Source: Pseudomonas sp. Teo4 (GTDB lineage: Bacteria > Pseudomonadota > Gammaproteobacteria > Pseudomonadales > Pseudomonadaceae). From it: DNA of 64,000 nucleotides. Made by a program: the position numbers and the translations under genes. Below the pieces are notes generated by a model. It saw nothing but the letters and a program-made list of their open reading frames with translations. It ran no database searches and had not been told where the DNA came from. Positions 17,475 through 27,731 of this stretch are shown piece after piece. Location of the stretch: positions 930,001 to 994,000 of the forward strand of contig NZ_JAXCIL010000001.1 of NCBI RefSeq assembly GCF_034387475.1. Reading direction: 5' to 3'. The stretch's first letter is position 1. Every line of letters starts with the position of its first letter.

Positions 17475-17488
17475 GCCCGGGTGCTGCC

Positions 17489-20359
17489 ATGAACAACGCA
17501 TCCATCCCGCTGGGCACCGCCAACGAATTCATCGCCCGTCACATCGGCCCACGCGAAAGCGATGTCGAGGCAATGCTGGCGCTGACCGGGCATGACTCGC
17601 TCGACGCGCTGATCGAAAGCGTCATTCCCGCCAGCATCAAGGGCACCAGTGTGCTCGAACTGACGGCGGGGCAGGGCGAAGCAGAGGCCCTGGCCGCCCT
17701 CAAGGCGATTGCGGCGAACAACCAGCTGTATCGCAACCACATCGGCCAGGGTTATTACCCATGCCATACCCCGACGCCGATCCTGCGCAACCTGCTGGAG
17801 AACCCGGCCTGGTACACCGCGTACACGCCCTACCAGCCGGAGATCTCCCAGGGTCGTCTTGAAGCGTTGCTGAATTTCCAGACCCTGGTCAGCGACCTGA
17901 CCGGCATGGAAATCGCCAACGCCTCGTTGCTCGATGAAGCCACCGCGGCCGCCGAGGCCATGACTTTCTGCAAGCGCCTGGCGAAGAACAAGGCGCCGGC
18001 GTTTTTCGCCTCCCGCCATTGCCACCCGCAGACCCTGGATGTGCTGCGCACCCGTGCCCAACCGCTGGGTATTGAAGTTGTCGTAGGGGATGACGCGGCA
18101 CTGGCCGAGCAGAGCCTCGACGGCTACTTCGGTCTGCTGCTGCAGTACCCAGCCAGCACCGGTGAAATCGCCGACCACCGCGCCCTGGTGCAGCGCGCTC
18201 ATGCAGCTGGCGCTCTGGTGTCGGTGTGCGCCGACTTGCTGGCCCTGACCTTGCTGACCCCACCGGGAGAATTCGGTGCCGACGTGGTGCTGGGCAGTGC
18301 CCAACGCTTCGGCGTACCGCTGGGCTTTGGTGGCCCGCATGCGGCGTACTTCGCCACCCGCGATGCGTTCAAGCGCGACATGCCCGGGCGCCTGGTCGGT
18401 GTGTCCATCGACCGCTTCGGCAAGCCGGCCCTGCGCCTGGCCATGCAGACCCGCGAGCAACATATCCGCCGCGAGAAAGCCACCAGCAACATCTGCACCG
18501 CGCAAGTGCTGCTGGCCAACATCGCCAGCATGTACGCCGTCTACCACGGCCCTGAGGGCCTGACACGCATCGCCCGGCGGGTGCACCGTCTCACCGCCAT
18601 ACTGGTGCAGGGGCTGCGCCAGCTTGGGCATCAGGTGGAGCAGGCGCACTTCTTCGACACCGTCAGCGTGGTGACCGCAGGGCCGGTGACCGCTGTGCTC
18701 GCCGCCGCCGACACCGCGCGGTTGAACCTGCGCCTGATCGACGATGTGCGGGTTGGCCTGTCGCTGGATGAAACCTGCGAGCAGGACAGCGTCGAGGCGC
18801 TGTGGCGGGTGTTTGCTGCGTCTGGCCAGACGCTACCGGACTTCGCTGCCCTGGCGGCCGATGGTGTGGATTGCCTGCCATCGGCGCTGCTGCGCGATAC
18901 GCCCTTCCTGCAGCATCCAGTGTTCAACCGCTACCACTCGGAAACCGAACTGATGCGCTACCTGCGTCGCCTGGGCGACAAGGACCTGGCCCTGGACCGC
19001 AGCATGATCGCGTTGGGGTCGTGCACCATGAAGCTCAACGCCGCCAGCGAGATGATCCCGATCACCTGGCCGGAGTTCGGCGCCTTGCACCCGTTCGCCC
19101 CGGCCGGGCAGTCGCTGGGGTACCGCCAGCTGACCGATGAACTGGAGGCGATGCTGTGCGCTGCCACCGGCTATGACGCCATGTCGCTGCAGCCCAACGC
19201 CGGTTCCCAAGGCGAATACGCCGGCCTGCTGGCCATACGCGCCTACCACGCCAGCCGTGGCGAGGCGGGGCGCGATGTGTGCCTGATCCCGTCGTCGGCC
19301 CATGGCACCAACCCGGCGACGGCGCAGATGGCCGGCCTGCGGGTGGTGGTGGTCAACTGCGACGAGCGCGGCAATGTCGATGTGGCCGACCTGCAGCGCA
19401 AGGCCGAGCAGCACAAGGACCAGTTGGCCGCGTTGATGATCACCTATCCCTCGACCCATGGCGTGTTCGAGGACGGCATCACCCGCATCTGTGACATCGT
19501 TCATGAGTGCGGCGGCCAGGTGTACCTGGATGGCGCCAACATGAACGCCATGGTCGGCCTGTGCGCGCCGGGCAAGTTCGGCGGCGACGTGTCGCACCTG
19601 AACCTGCACAAGACCTTCTGCATTCCCCACGGCGGCGGAGGCCCCGGCGTCGGCCCGATCGGGGTCAAGGCGCACCTGGCGCCGTTCCTGCCCGGTCACG
19701 GTCATCTGGAGAACCCGCAGGGCGCGGTGAGTGCGGCGCCGTATGGCAGTGCCAGTATCTTGCCGATCACCTGGATGTACATCCGCATGATGGGCGGGGA
19801 AGGGCTCAAGCGTGCCTCGCAGCTGGCGATTCTGAGTGCCAACTACATTGCCCGGCGCCTGGAGGAGCACTACCCGGTGCTGTACACCGGTGAGAACGGC
19901 CTGGTGGCCCACGAGTGCATTCTTGACCTGCGCCCGCTCAAGGACAGTAGCGGCATCAGTGTCGAGGACGTGGCCAAGCGGCTGATCGACTTCGGTTTCC
20001 ATGCTCCGACCATGTCGTTCCCGGTGGCCGGGACGTTGATGGTCGAGCCGACCGAAAGCGAGTCCAAGGAGGAACTGGACCGCTTCTGCGACGCGATGAT
20101 CTGCATCCGCGAGGAAATCCGCGCGGTGGAGAACGGCACGCTGGACAAGCTCGACAACCCGCTGAAGAACGCACCGCATACCGCCAGCGAGCTGGTGGGC
20201 GAATGGCCGCATCGTTATGACCGGGAATTGGCGGTGTATCCGCTGGCTGATCTGCGCGAGCACAAGTACTGGCCGCCGGTGGGGCGTGTGGACAACGTCT
20301 ATGGCGACCGCAACCTGGCTTGTGCTTGTCCGCCGATGTCGACCTATCAGGACGCCTGA
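17489..20359 (+). CDS. gcvP: Glycine dehydrogenase (decarboxylating), P protein
   Basis: This 956-residue PLP enzyme decarboxylates glycine and loads the remaining aminomethyl group on lipoyl-GcvH. It is the full-length single-chain form with two related halves. The PLP lysine is Lys708 in [17 protein letters not shown], followed by the glycine-rich loop. It starts 14 bp after gcvH in the same operon. All key regions are present and no frame break is visible. Genomes of this group often carry a second gcv set elsewhere, so this is probably the inducible catabolic copy. Confidence 0.95.
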   Translation: MNNASIPLGTANEFIARHIGPRESDVEAMLALTGHDSLDALIESVIPASIKGTSVLELTAGQGEAEALAALKAIAANNQLYRNHIGQGYYPCHTPTPILRNLLENPAWYTAYTPYQPEISQGRLEALLNFQTLVSDLTGMEIANASLLDEATAAAEAMTFCKRLAKNKAPAFFASRHCHPQTLDVLRTRAQPLGIEVVVGDDAALAEQSLDGYFGLLLQYPASTGEIADHRALVQRAHAAGALVSVCADLLALTLLTPPGEFGADVVLGSAQRFGVPLGFGGPHAAYFATRDAFKRDMPGRLVGVSIDRFGKPALRLAMQTREQHIRREKATSNICTAQVLLANIASMYAVYHGPEGLTRIARRVHRLTAILVQGLRQLGHQVEQAHFFDTVSVVTAGPVTAVLAAADTARLNLRLIDDVRVGLSLDETCEQDSVEALWRVFAASGQTLPDFAALAADGVDCLPSALLRDTPFLQHPVFNRYHSETELMRYLRRLGDKDLALDRSMIALGSCTMKLNAASEMIPITWPEFGALHPFAPAGQSLGYRQLTDELEAMLCAATGYDAMSLQPNAGSQGEYAGLLAIRAYHASRGEAGRDVCLIPSSAHGTNPATAQMAGLRVVVVNCDERGNVDVADLQRKAEQHKDQLAALMITYPSTHGVFEDGITRICDIVHECGGQVYLDGANMNAMVGLCAPGKFGGDVSHLNLHKTFCIPHGGGGPGVGPIGVKAHLAPFLPGHGHLENPQGAVSAAPYGSASILPITWMYIRMMGGEGLKRASQLAILSANYIARRLEEHYPVLYTGENGLVAHECILDLRPLKDSSGISVEDVAKRLIDFGFHAPTMSFPVAGTLMVEPTESESKEELDRFCDAMICIREEIRAVENGTLDKLDNPLKNAPHTASELVGEWPHRYDRELAVYPLADLREHKYWPPVGRVDNVYGDRNLACACPPMSTYQDA

Positions 20360-20373
20360 CTACCTCGTCTTTA

Positions 20374-20396
20374 CTGGGGCCGCAACGCGGCCCCAG
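20374..20396 (+). promoter_or_regulatory. Intercistronic hairpin between gcvP and glyA
   Basis: CTGGGGCCGC and GCGGCCCCAG form a perfect 10-bp stem with a three-base loop (AAC). No T-run follows, so it is more likely an RNA-stability or processing element than a simple terminator. A second short palindrome (TCGAAGCTTCGA) lies directly after it at 20398-20409. Confidence 0.55.
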
Positions 20397-20428
20397 ATCG
20401 AAGCTTCGAATCACAAGGATTTATTCAA

Positions 20429-21682
20429 ATGTTCATTAAAAGCCTCACCCTGTCCGACTTCGACCCAGCACTGTCCGAGGCCATCCACCGCGAAGTGCAG
20501 CGTCAGGAAGACCACATCGAGCTGATCGCCTCGGAAAACTACACCAGCCCGCAAGTGATGCAGGCTCAGGGCACCGAGCTGACCAACAAGTACGCCGAAG
20601 GTTACCCGGGCAAGCGCTACTACGGTGGTTGCGAGCATGTCGATGTGGTTGAGCAACTGGCCATCGACCGCGCCAAGCAGCTGTTCGGCGCAGCTTACGC
20701 CAACGTCCAGCCGCATTCCGGTTCGCAGGCCAATGCGGCGGTGTACCTGGCGCTGCTGCAGGCCGGCGACACCATTCTGGGCATGAGCCTGGCCCACGGC
20801 GGCCACCTGACCCACGGCGCCAAGGTCAGTGCCTCCGGCAAGTTGTACAACGCCGTGCAATACGGCATCGATGACCATGGCCTGATCGACTACGACGAAG
20901 TCGAGCGCCTGGCCGTTGAGCACCAGCCGAAAATGATCGTCGCCGGATTCTCCGCCTACTCCCAGGTGCTGGACTTCCCGCGTTTCCGGCAGATCGCCGA
21001 CAAGGTCGGTGCCTACCTGTTCGTCGACATGGCCCACGTCGCCGGCCTGGTGGCGGCAGGCCTGTATCCCAACCCGCTGCCTTACGCCGATGTGGTCACC
21101 ACCACCACCCACAAGACCCTGCGCGGGCCGCGTGGCGGTTTGATTCTGGCCAATGCCGACGCGGAGCTTGAGAAAAAACTCAACGCAGCGGTGTTCCCAG
21201 GCGGGCAGGGTGGGCCGCTGATGCATGTGATCGCGGCCAAGGCGGTGTGCTTCAAGGAAGCCCTGGAGCCTGGGTTCAAGGATTACCAGCAGCAGGTCAT
21301 CAACAACGCACAGGCCATGGCACAGGTGTTCAAACAGCGTGGTTTCGACGTGGTCTCGGGCGGTACCGAAAATCACCTGTTCCTGGTCAGCCTGATCCGC
21401 CAGGGCATCACCGGCAAGGACGCCGACGCCGCGCTGGGCCGTGCGCACATCACGGTGAACAAGAACGCCGTGCCCAACGATCCGCAGTCGCCGTTCGTCA
21501 CCTCTGGCCTGCGCATCGGCACCCCGGCGGTGACCACCCGAGGCCTCAAGGAGCCAGAGTGCCGCGCATTGGCGACCTGGATCTGCGACATCCTCGACCA
21601 CCTCGGCGATGCCGACGTCGAGGCCCAGGTGGCTCGGTCGGTGGCCAAGCTGTGCGCGGAACATCCGGTCTATCGCGGCTGA
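20429..21682 (+). CDS. glyA: Serine hydroxymethyltransferase
   Basis: This 417-residue PLP enzyme interconverts glycine plus methylene-tetrahydrofolate and serine. PLP contacts are Asp200 and His203 (FVDMAHVAG) and the Schiff-base Lys229 ([14 protein letters not shown]). SD AAGGA precedes the ATG. Placement between gcvP and gcvT means that the one-carbon unit from one glycine can convert a second glycine to serine for catabolism. It is probably one of several glyA copies in the genome. In P. aeruginosa an L-serine dehydratase gene follows glyA2; here gcvT follows directly. Confidence 0.95.
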   Translation: MFIKSLTLSDFDPALSEAIHREVQRQEDHIELIASENYTSPQVMQAQGTELTNKYAEGYPGKRYYGGCEHVDVVEQLAIDRAKQLFGAAYANVQPHSGSQANAAVYLALLQAGDTILGMSLAHGGHLTHGAKVSASGKLYNAVQYGIDDHGLIDYDEVERLAVEHQPKMIVAGFSAYSQVLDFPRFRQIADKVGAYLFVDMAHVAGLVAAGLYPNPLPYADVVTTTTHKTLRGPRGGLILANADAELEKKLNAAVFPGGQGGPLMHVIAAKAVCFKEALEPGFKDYQQQVINNAQAMAQVFKQRGFDVVSGGTENHLFLVSLIRQGITGKDADAALGRAHITVNKNAVPNDPQSPFVTSGLRIGTPAVTTRGLKEPECRALATWICDILDHLGDADVEAQVARSVAKLCAEHPVYRG

Positions 21683-21702
21683 ACTGATCAAGGGAATCAT
21701 CC

Positions 21703-22827
21703 ATGTCCACAGAACAACTGCTACACACTCCCTTGCATGCCCTGCACCTTGAACTGGGCGCGCGCATGGTGCCCTTTGCCGGTTACGCCATGCCGGTCCA
21801 GTACCCGCTCGGTGTGCTCAAGGAACACCTGCACACGCGCGAGCAGGCCGGCCTGTTCGACGTCTCGCACATGGGGCAGATTCGCCTGCGCGGCGCCGCT
21901 GCCGCCAAGGCGCTGGAAGCGCTGGTGCCGGTCGACATCATCGACTTGCCGGTGGGCATGCAGCGCTATGCGCTGTTCACCAATGAAGACGGCGGCATCC
22001 TCGACGACCTGATGGTCGCCAACCTGGGCGATGACGAGTTGTTTCTGGTCGTGAACGCCGCCTGCAAGGACCAGGACCTGACCCACCTTCGCCAGCATCT
22101 GGAAGGGCAGTGCGAGGTTGAGTCGCTGTTCGACAGCCGCGCCTTGCTCGCTCTGCAGGGGCCGGCGGCGGCCAAGGTCCTCGGGCGTTTGGCGTCCCAG
22201 GTCGGCAGCATGACGTTCATGCAGTTCGCCCAAGTGAAGCTGCTGGGGGTGGACTGCTACGTCAGCCGCTCGGGCTACACCGGTGAGGACGGCTATGAAA
22301 TCTCCGTGCCAGTGGACGCTGCGCAAATGCTCGCCCGTGCGCTGCTGGCCGAGCCCGAAGTCGAGGCCATCGGCCTGGGCGCCCGTGATTCGCTGCGCCT
22401 GGAGGCGGGTCTCTGCCTGTACGGGCATGACATGGAGCCACGTACCACGCCGATCGAAGCCAGCCTGACCTGGGCGATTTCCAAGGCTCGGCGTGCGGAC
22501 GGTGTGCGTGCCGGTGGCTTCCCAGGTGCCGAACGCATCTTTGCCCAACAGCGCGACGGCGTGGCCAGCAAGCGCGTGGGCCTGCTGCCCAAGGAGCGCG
22601 TGCCGGTGCGTGAAGGGGCGTTGATCGTTGATGCCCAGGAACAGGTGATCGGCCGTGTCACCAGCGGTGGTTTCGGCCCGAGCCTGGGCGGGCCGTTGGC
22701 GATGGGCTACGTGCAGAGCGCGTTTGCGGCGCTGGAAACGGAAGTCTTCGCCCAGGTGCGCGGCAAGCTCGTGCCGATGCACGTGGTGCGCACACCGTTC
22801 GTGGCGCAACGTTACTACCGTGGCTGA
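21703..22827 (+). CDS. gcvT: Aminomethyltransferase, T protein
   Basis: This 374-residue folate-dependent enzyme moves the methylene group from aminomethyl-GcvH to tetrahydrofolate, releasing ammonia. Typical T-protein segments are GLFDVSHMGQ near the N-terminus and SRSGYTGEDGYEI in the middle. CAAGGGAA precedes the ATG. It lies 20 bp after glyA and 24 bp before lipA. Length and motifs are those of an intact GcvT. Confidence 0.95.
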   Translation: MSTEQLLHTPLHALHLELGARMVPFAGYAMPVQYPLGVLKEHLHTREQAGLFDVSHMGQIRLRGAAAAKALEALVPVDIIDLPVGMQRYALFTNEDGGILDDLMVANLGDDELFLVVNAACKDQDLTHLRQHLEGQCEVESLFDSRALLALQGPAAAKVLGRLASQVGSMTFMQFAQVKLLGVDCYVSRSGYTGEDGYEISVPVDAAQMLARALLAEPEVEAIGLGARDSLRLEAGLCLYGHDMEPRTTPIEASLTWAISKARRADGVRAGGFPGAERIFAQQRDGVASKRVGLLPKERVPVREGALIVDAQEQVIGRVTSGGFGPSLGGPLAMGYVQSAFAALETEVFAQVRGKLVPMHVVRTPFVAQRYYRG

Positions 22828-22851
22828 AGGCCAGACTGTCGGAGCACGAGC

Positions 22852-23826
22852 ATGAATGAAACCCAGACTGTCGCCACGCGCCCGCAGCCCCTGCAGGCCG
22901 GGGTGAAACTGCGCGGTGCCGAGAAGGTGGCGCGCATCCCGGTGAAGATCCTGCCCACCGAGGAAGTACCCCGTAAACCCGACTGGATCCGCGTCGAGAT
23001 TGCCACCTCGCCCGAGGTGGCACGGGTCAAGGCACTGCTGCGCAAGCACAAGCTGCACAGCGTCTGCGAGGAAGCCGCTTGCCCGAACCTGGGCGAGTGT
23101 TTCTCGGGGGGGACGGCGACGTTCATGATCATGGGCGATATCTGCACCCGACGCTGCCCGTTCTGCGATGTCGGCCATGGTAGGCCCAAACCGTTGGACG
23201 TCGATGAGCCGAAGAACCTGGCCATCGCCATTGCCGACCTGGGCCTGAAGTACGTGGTGATCACCTCGGTGGACCGTGACGACCTGCGCGATGGCGGCGC
23301 CCAGCACTTCGTCGATTGCCTGCGCGAGATCCGCAAGCTGTCGCCGGGCATTCAGCTGGAAACCCTGGTGCCGGACTACCGGGGGCGCATGGACGTGGCC
23401 CTGGCCATCACCGAACAGGAGCCGCCGGATGTGTTCAACCACAACCTGGAAACCGTGCCGCGCCTGTACCGGGCGGCACGGCCGGGTTCGGACTTTGAAT
23501 GGTCGCTGGACCTGCTTCAGCAGTTCAAGCAACGCATTCCGGGGGTGCCGACCAAGTCCGGGTTGATGCTTGGCCTGGGCGAGACCGACGCGGAGGTGAT
23601 CGAGGTGATGCAGCGCATGCGCGAGCATCAGGTCGACATGCTGACCTTGGGGCAGTACCTGCAACCTTCGCGCAGCCATTTACCGGTGCAGCGCTTCGTG
23701 CACCCGGACACCTTTGCCTGGTTTGCCGAACAAGGTTTGGCGATGGGCTTCAGGAACGTCGCGTCCGGGCCGCTGGTGCGTTCGTCTTACCATGCCGACC
23801 GACAAGCCGGGCAGGTGCAAGGCTAG
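22852..23826 (+). CDS. lipA: Lipoyl synthase in the glycine-cleavage operon
   Basis: This 324-residue radical-SAM enzyme inserts two sulfur atoms into protein-bound octanoyl groups. The auxiliary [4Fe-4S] cluster uses Cys72, Cys77 and Cys83 ([12 protein letters not shown]). The radical-SAM cluster uses Cys98, Cys102 and Cys105 (CTRRCPFC). SD GGAG precedes the ATG. Closing the gcv operon, it should provide lipoyl groups to newly made GcvH. The usual housekeeping lipA of Pseudomonas lies beside lipB, so this is probably a second, inducible copy; that is inference. Confidence 0.92.
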   Translation: MNETQTVATRPQPLQAGVKLRGAEKVARIPVKILPTEEVPRKPDWIRVEIATSPEVARVKALLRKHKLHSVCEEAACPNLGECFSGGTATFMIMGDICTRRCPFCDVGHGRPKPLDVDEPKNLAIAIADLGLKYVVITSVDRDDLRDGGAQHFVDCLREIRKLSPGIQLETLVPDYRGRMDVALAITEQEPPDVFNHNLETVPRLYRAARPGSDFEWSLDLLQQFKQRIPGVPTKSGLMLGLGETDAEVIEVMQRMREHQVDMLTLGQYLQPSRSHLPVQRFVHPDTFAWFAEQGLAMGFRNVASGPLVRSSYHADRQAGQVQG

Positions 23827-23869
23827 TTGCGAGGGCTTTTTTAGCTGGTTGGCAAGCTGTGCCGGGGGT

Positions 23870-23903
23870 ATGCTGAATGTTCACATATCGGGACATTCAG
23901 CAT
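23870..23903 (+). promoter_or_regulatory. Inverted repeat overlapping the lipoprotein start codon
   Basis: ATGCTGAATGT (23870-23880) and ACATTCAGCAT (23893-23903) are perfect 11-bp arms with a 12-base loop. The right arm contains the first two bases of the ATG at 23902. In RNA it would hide the start codon; in DNA it could be an operator. Confidence 0.5.
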
Positions 23904-24324
23904 GCGCAGGTTGATGCTGTTACTCGCCGCCACCCTTGTCGCGGGCTGCCAGGCGCCGCTGCCGGTGGCGGACCCGCAAAAGGCCTGGGTCGACTTCTCC
24001 ACGCCGTTCCCCAACGACAGGTTGCTGCTGGCTGAGCGGCTGGACAAGCAGCGGCTGCGCGACGGGCGCTTTTTCGAGGTTACCCCTGGCAGCCATGAGC
24101 TGATCGTCCGGTTCGATTATGAGCTGGTCGGCGGCGGTAGCATGAGCATGATGGGCGGGCCTACCACCCGCGTTTGTTACCTGACCATTCACTACGACCA
24201 TTTTGAAGCGGGCCAACGTTACCTGCTTGAAGGGCGCTCGATGGCATTAACGCCCGAGGCCCGGTTGTTTAATGCCAAGCGCGAGATAGTGGCTGAGGTC
24301 AGTGAGTACTATTGCCTGATTTGA
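23902..24324 (+). CDS. Predicted small lipoprotein of unknown function
   Basis: This 140-residue protein has a signal peptide ending in a lipobox (LVAGC, Cys16), so it should be lipidated and exported. The mature part has no domain I can name. Features include a PGSHELIVRFDYEL stretch and two cysteines in the second half. Outer-membrane sorting is likely because Gln, not Asp, follows the lipid cysteine. It stands alone between the glycine operon and a convergent siderophore cassette. A hairpin covers its start codon. Similar uncharacterised lipoproteins exist in pseudomonads, but I do not claim orthology. Confidence 0.75.
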   Translation: MRRLMLLLAATLVAGCQAPLPVADPQKAWVDFSTPFPNDRLLLAERLDKQRLRDGRFFEVTPGSHELIVRFDYELVGGGSMSMMGGPTTRVCYLTIHYDHFEAGQRYLLEGRSMALTPEARLFNAKREIVAEVSEYYCLI

Positions 24325-24404
24325 GGTTATATCAGCCGGCTCATACAGGCACTGCGCTGGTCTCAAGGTTGGTGCGGTCCATGTGGGAGAACTGTCTTGT
24401 GTTG

Positions 24405-24444
24405 CCTGTACCGGCCTCATCGCCGGCAAGCCGGCTCCTACAGG
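24405..24444. repeat. REP element
   Basis: A single copy with core CGCCGGCAAGCCGGC, flanked by CCTGTA and CTACAGG. It sits between the convergent lipoprotein and esterase genes, where it may also end transcription. Confidence 0.8.
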
Positions 24445-24472
24445 CGCCGAGCAAGCCTTGGGATTTTGACCA

Positions 24473-25315
24473 TCAATAACGCCGCGTACTGATCAACTCA
24501 TCCAGCACCCGTGCCGATACGCGGAACGGCAGCGACATGTGGTCCTCTCCTGGTTCGACCTGGAAATCACTTCGCAGCCCATACTGCGACAAGGCCTCCA
24601 GACGCCGCTGCAACGACCGCGCGTCCTGAATTTCCTGCGGCATTTCGCGGTCGCCGATGATCAGCGTGAGGCTGCGGTGGGTCAGGTCGATTTCGCTAGC
24701 ATGGGCGCGTTGGGTGAACTCACGCTCATGGGGCATCAGGTAACGGTCGCGCCACCACAGGCTGGGGCTCAGCGCAACTACATGCTGGAACAGCTGCGGC
24801 CGGGTGAACAGGGCATACACCCCGAACATGCCGCCGAAGGAATGCCCCACCAGGCTGCGTTGGTCCTGGTCGACCTTGAACCGTGCATTGACCTTGGGCA
24901 TCAGGCGCTTCTCGATGAAGTCCAGGAACAGGTCCTGCCCCCCTTGCGGCGGGGTGTTGCGCTCAGGCGGTTGTGGCGGCGACAGGTCGAAGGCGCGACG
25001 TTCGAAGTCCAGGGGCGTGTCGCTGGGGTAGCCGATGGCCACGATGATCGAGCCGCGCAAGCGGTCCTGGGCGCGCTTGGCGGCGTGGAAGGCCGGAAAG
25101 TAGGCATTGCCGTCGAGCAGGTAGATCACCGGGTAGCCGCCGGTCCAGGGCACGTCGCCCTCCGGCAGGCTGACCATGATGCGGTACTCGCGGTCTTCGG
25201 CGCTTTTCAACGTCCATTGTTCGGTACCGTCCAGTGTCACCGGCGCGGCGTAGGTTGTGCCCAGGCCGGCCAGCATCAAGGCCGTCAGCCACATCATCAA
25301 TGTGCGGATCATCAT
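24473..25315 (-). CDS. Periplasmic siderophore esterase-like alpha/beta hydrolase
   Basis: This 280-residue hydrolase has an N-terminal signal sequence (hydrophobic 5-23) and the nucleophile motif GHSFGG. The fold and the segment VIYLLDGNAYF match the esterase-D/IroE family, which hydrolyses catecholate or related siderophores, often in the periplasm. SD AAGGGGG precedes the ATG. It begins seven bases after the stop of the TonB receptor gene, so the two are one transcript. It could release iron from an imported siderophore; the siderophore is unknown. Confidence 0.8.
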   Translation of the reverse strand: MMIRTLMMWLTALMLAGLGTTYAAPVTLDGTEQWTLKSAEDREYRIMVSLPEGDVPWTGGYPVIYLLDGNAYFPAFHAAKRAQDRLRGSIIVAIGYPSDTPLDFERRAFDLSPPQPPERNTPPQGGQDLFLDFIEKRLMPKVNARFKVDQDQRSLVGHSFGGMFGVYALFTRPQLFQHVVALSPSLWWRDRYLMPHEREFTQRAHASEIDLTHRSLTLIIGDREMPQEIQDARSLQRRLEALSQYGLRSDFQVEPGEDHMSLPFRVSARVLDELISTRRY

Positions 25316-25322
25316 CGCCCCC

Positions 25323-27665
25323 TTACCAGCGGTAGCTCAGGCTGGTGACCAGGCTGCGCGCTTCACCCCGGTAGCAGTAGCCTTGCTGACAGTTGATGTA
25401 GCGCTTGTCGAACAGGTTGCGTGCGTTGAACCCCAGGCGCACGCCTTCGAGGCTGCCGCCGAAGTCGTAGTGCACGCCGGCGTCGACCAGGGTGTAGCCC
25501 TCGTTTTTCACGGTGTTCTCGGCATCGCCATAGTTGGTCCCGGTGTAGCGCGCACCACCCGACACGCCCAGGCCGTAGGGCAGGCGGTAGTCGAGCCACA
25601 GCGAGGCGAGGTGGCGTGGGGTGTCCATCGGCTGCTTGCCTTCGTTGCCGTCGTTGCTCTTGGTGACCTCGGGGTCGTTGAAGGTGTAGCTGGCGGTCAG
25701 TTTCAGGCGGTCGGTCACGTCCGATACCGCTTCGAGTTCCAGACCTTTGGTGACCTGTTCGCCGGTGGCGATGCTGCGGGTCGGGTCCGACAGGTCACGG
25801 GTCAGCACGTTTTGCTGAGTGAGGTGGTACAGCGAGGCGGTCAGCATGGTCTTGCTGCCTGGGGGCTGGTACTTGATGCCCACTTCGTATTGCTTGCCCT
25901 CGGTGGCCTTGTACGGGCTGTTGTCCGGTTGCCGTGTGCTTTGTGGCAGGAACGAGGTGGCGTAGCTGGCATAGGGCGCCAGGCCATTGTCGAACAGGTA
26001 CAGCACACCCAGCGAGCCGGTGGTGGCCGAGTCGCTTTCCACGCCGTCGATGGTATTGCGCCGCACATGCACGAAGTCGCGACGCAGCCCGGCCGACAGA
26101 CGCCAGCGGTCCAGCTCGATCTGGTCCTGTAGGTACAGACCGCTGCGGTGCTCCAGGCCGTTTTCGTCTGCCAGCGGATCGGTCGGGCGGTCCACGTGCT
26201 GGTGGTAGTCGGGGTTGTAGCGGTCGATGGATGGCGCCGGGCCCCAGGCGTACAGCAGCGAGGTGTCGATTAGCGCGTAGTCCCAGCCGGTGACCAGGGT
26301 GTGCTTGAGTTCACCGGTGTTGAAGTGGCTGACCAGGCGAGTGTCGGTGGACAACGATGACAGGTCTTCGTAGACGCCAACCGCGTAGCGGTCGAGGATT
26401 GTGCCGCGCTCGGCGTACGGCTGCAGGTACTGGTTGGTGGTGTCGATCTGGCCGTAGCGCAGGTTCTGCTGGAAGGTGAAGGTGTCGTTGAAGATGTGTT
26501 CGAACTCGTAGCCTAGGGTCCATTGGCGCTGTTCGAGCTTGTCGAAGTACTCATCGCCCTGCCAGAAGTTGGTCAGGTGGTCGCCCTCCTGGTACAGCAT
26601 CGGCGAGGCGGCGGTTTCGCGCTCCTGGTACTGCGCCAGCAGGGTCAGTCGCGTGTCCGGGTCGATCTGCCAGGACAGCGACGGGGCGATCAGGCGCACG
26701 TCGTTGTTCAGTTGCTCGATGTAGTTTTCCGCATCGCGGTACACGCCGACTACGCGGTACAGCACGTCGCCGCTGTCGTCCAGGCGCCCGCCGATATCGA
26801 ACTGGCCTTGCTGGTGGTTGTAGTTGCCGGCCTGGATCTGCACCTCGTTCTTGGCGTCCAGGCTTGGCCGCTTGCTGACCCGGTTGACCATGCCGCCTGG
26901 GCTGATCTGCCCGTACAGCACCGAAGACGGGCCCTTGAGCACCTCGATGCGCTCAAGGTTGTAGGCCTCGGTCTGGTACAGCGACAGCCAGCCACTGCCA
27001 GGTTGGCGCAGGCCATCGAGAAAATCGGCGTTGATGGTGGTGTCGAAGCCACGCACGGTGATCATGTCGAAGCGCGGGTCCAGGCCGGAGCTGCCGACCC
27101 GCACACCGGCGGTGTAGGCCACGGCGTCCTCGACCCGGTCGACCTTGCGGTCGGCCATCTGTTCGGCGGTGACCACGCTGATGCTCTGCGCGGTTTCCAG
27201 GATCGGGCGGTCGGTCTTGGTGGCGCTGCTGGCGTTGCTGGCGAAGTAGCCATCCACCGGGGCGAAAGCGCTCTGCAGGCCGGTAGAGTCGATGCTGGTC
27301 GGCTCCAGTTGCACGCCCGACTCGGTCGCAGCCGGCAGCACCACATAGCCGGAGGCGGTCTTGTGCACGGTCAGGCCACTGCCGCTGAGCAGGCGGGTCA
27401 GGCCGTCTTCAACCGACCCGCCGCCGACAACGCCTGGGCTGCTCAGGCCACGCACGGCTTCCGGGGAAAACGACAAAGTGATGCCGGCCTGCTCGGCATA
27501 GCTGCTCAGTGCCTGCCCCAAAGGCCCGGCGGGAATGCTGGGGGCGGTCTGTGCCTGGGCCAGGGCGCTGCCGGCGAACAGGCTCAGGGCCAGGCACACG
27601 GCGCGTGGCAGGGTTCGGAAGGGGAAGGGCGCAAGGGCCTTGAGCGGGCGGCGGACGAGCAACAT
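25323..27665 (-). CDS. TonB-dependent siderophore receptor with signalling domain
   Basis: This 780-residue outer-membrane receptor has a signal peptide of about 36 residues and an STN signalling domain at about 42-112. A plug domain and a 22-strand barrel follow, ending in the aromatic residue Trp (SLSYRW). Motifs such as RPILETAQSISVVTAEQM and VRGFDTTINADFLDGLR are typical of FpvA/ferrichrome-type siderophore receptors. The STN domain means ligand binding is passed to a FecR-type anti-sigma factor. FecR and an ECF sigma gene lie just upstream, giving a complete cell-surface signalling cassette. Confidence 0.9.
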   Translation of the reverse strand: MLLVRRPLKALAPFPFRTLPRAVCLALSLFAGSALAQAQTAPSIPAGPLGQALSSYAEQAGITLSFSPEAVRGLSSPGVVGGGSVEDGLTRLLSGSGLTVHKTASGYVVLPAATESGVQLEPTSIDSTGLQSAFAPVDGYFASNASSATKTDRPILETAQSISVVTAEQMADRKVDRVEDAVAYTAGVRVGSSGLDPRFDMITVRGFDTTINADFLDGLRQPGSGWLSLYQTEAYNLERIEVLKGPSSVLYGQISPGGMVNRVSKRPSLDAKNEVQIQAGNYNHQQGQFDIGGRLDDSGDVLYRVVGVYRDAENYIEQLNNDVRLIAPSLSWQIDPDTRLTLLAQYQERETAASPMLYQEGDHLTNFWQGDEYFDKLEQRQWTLGYEFEHIFNDTFTFQQNLRYGQIDTTNQYLQPYAERGTILDRYAVGVYEDLSSLSTDTRLVSHFNTGELKHTLVTGWDYALIDTSLLYAWGPAPSIDRYNPDYHQHVDRPTDPLADENGLEHRSGLYLQDQIELDRWRLSAGLRRDFVHVRRNTIDGVESDSATTGSLGVLYLFDNGLAPYASYATSFLPQSTRQPDNSPYKATEGKQYEVGIKYQPPGSKTMLTASLYHLTQQNVLTRDLSDPTRSIATGEQVTKGLELEAVSDVTDRLKLTASYTFNDPEVTKSNDGNEGKQPMDTPRHLASLWLDYRLPYGLGVSGGARYTGTNYGDAENTVKNEGYTLVDAGVHYDFGGSLEGVRLGFNARNLFDKRYINCQQGYCYRGEARSLVTSLSYRW

Positions 27666-27731
27666 GGAAAGGGTCCATTCAGGGAGTGTTCATCCCTAAC
27701 CGGATGAGTTGGAAAAGTCCGACAACTTTTT

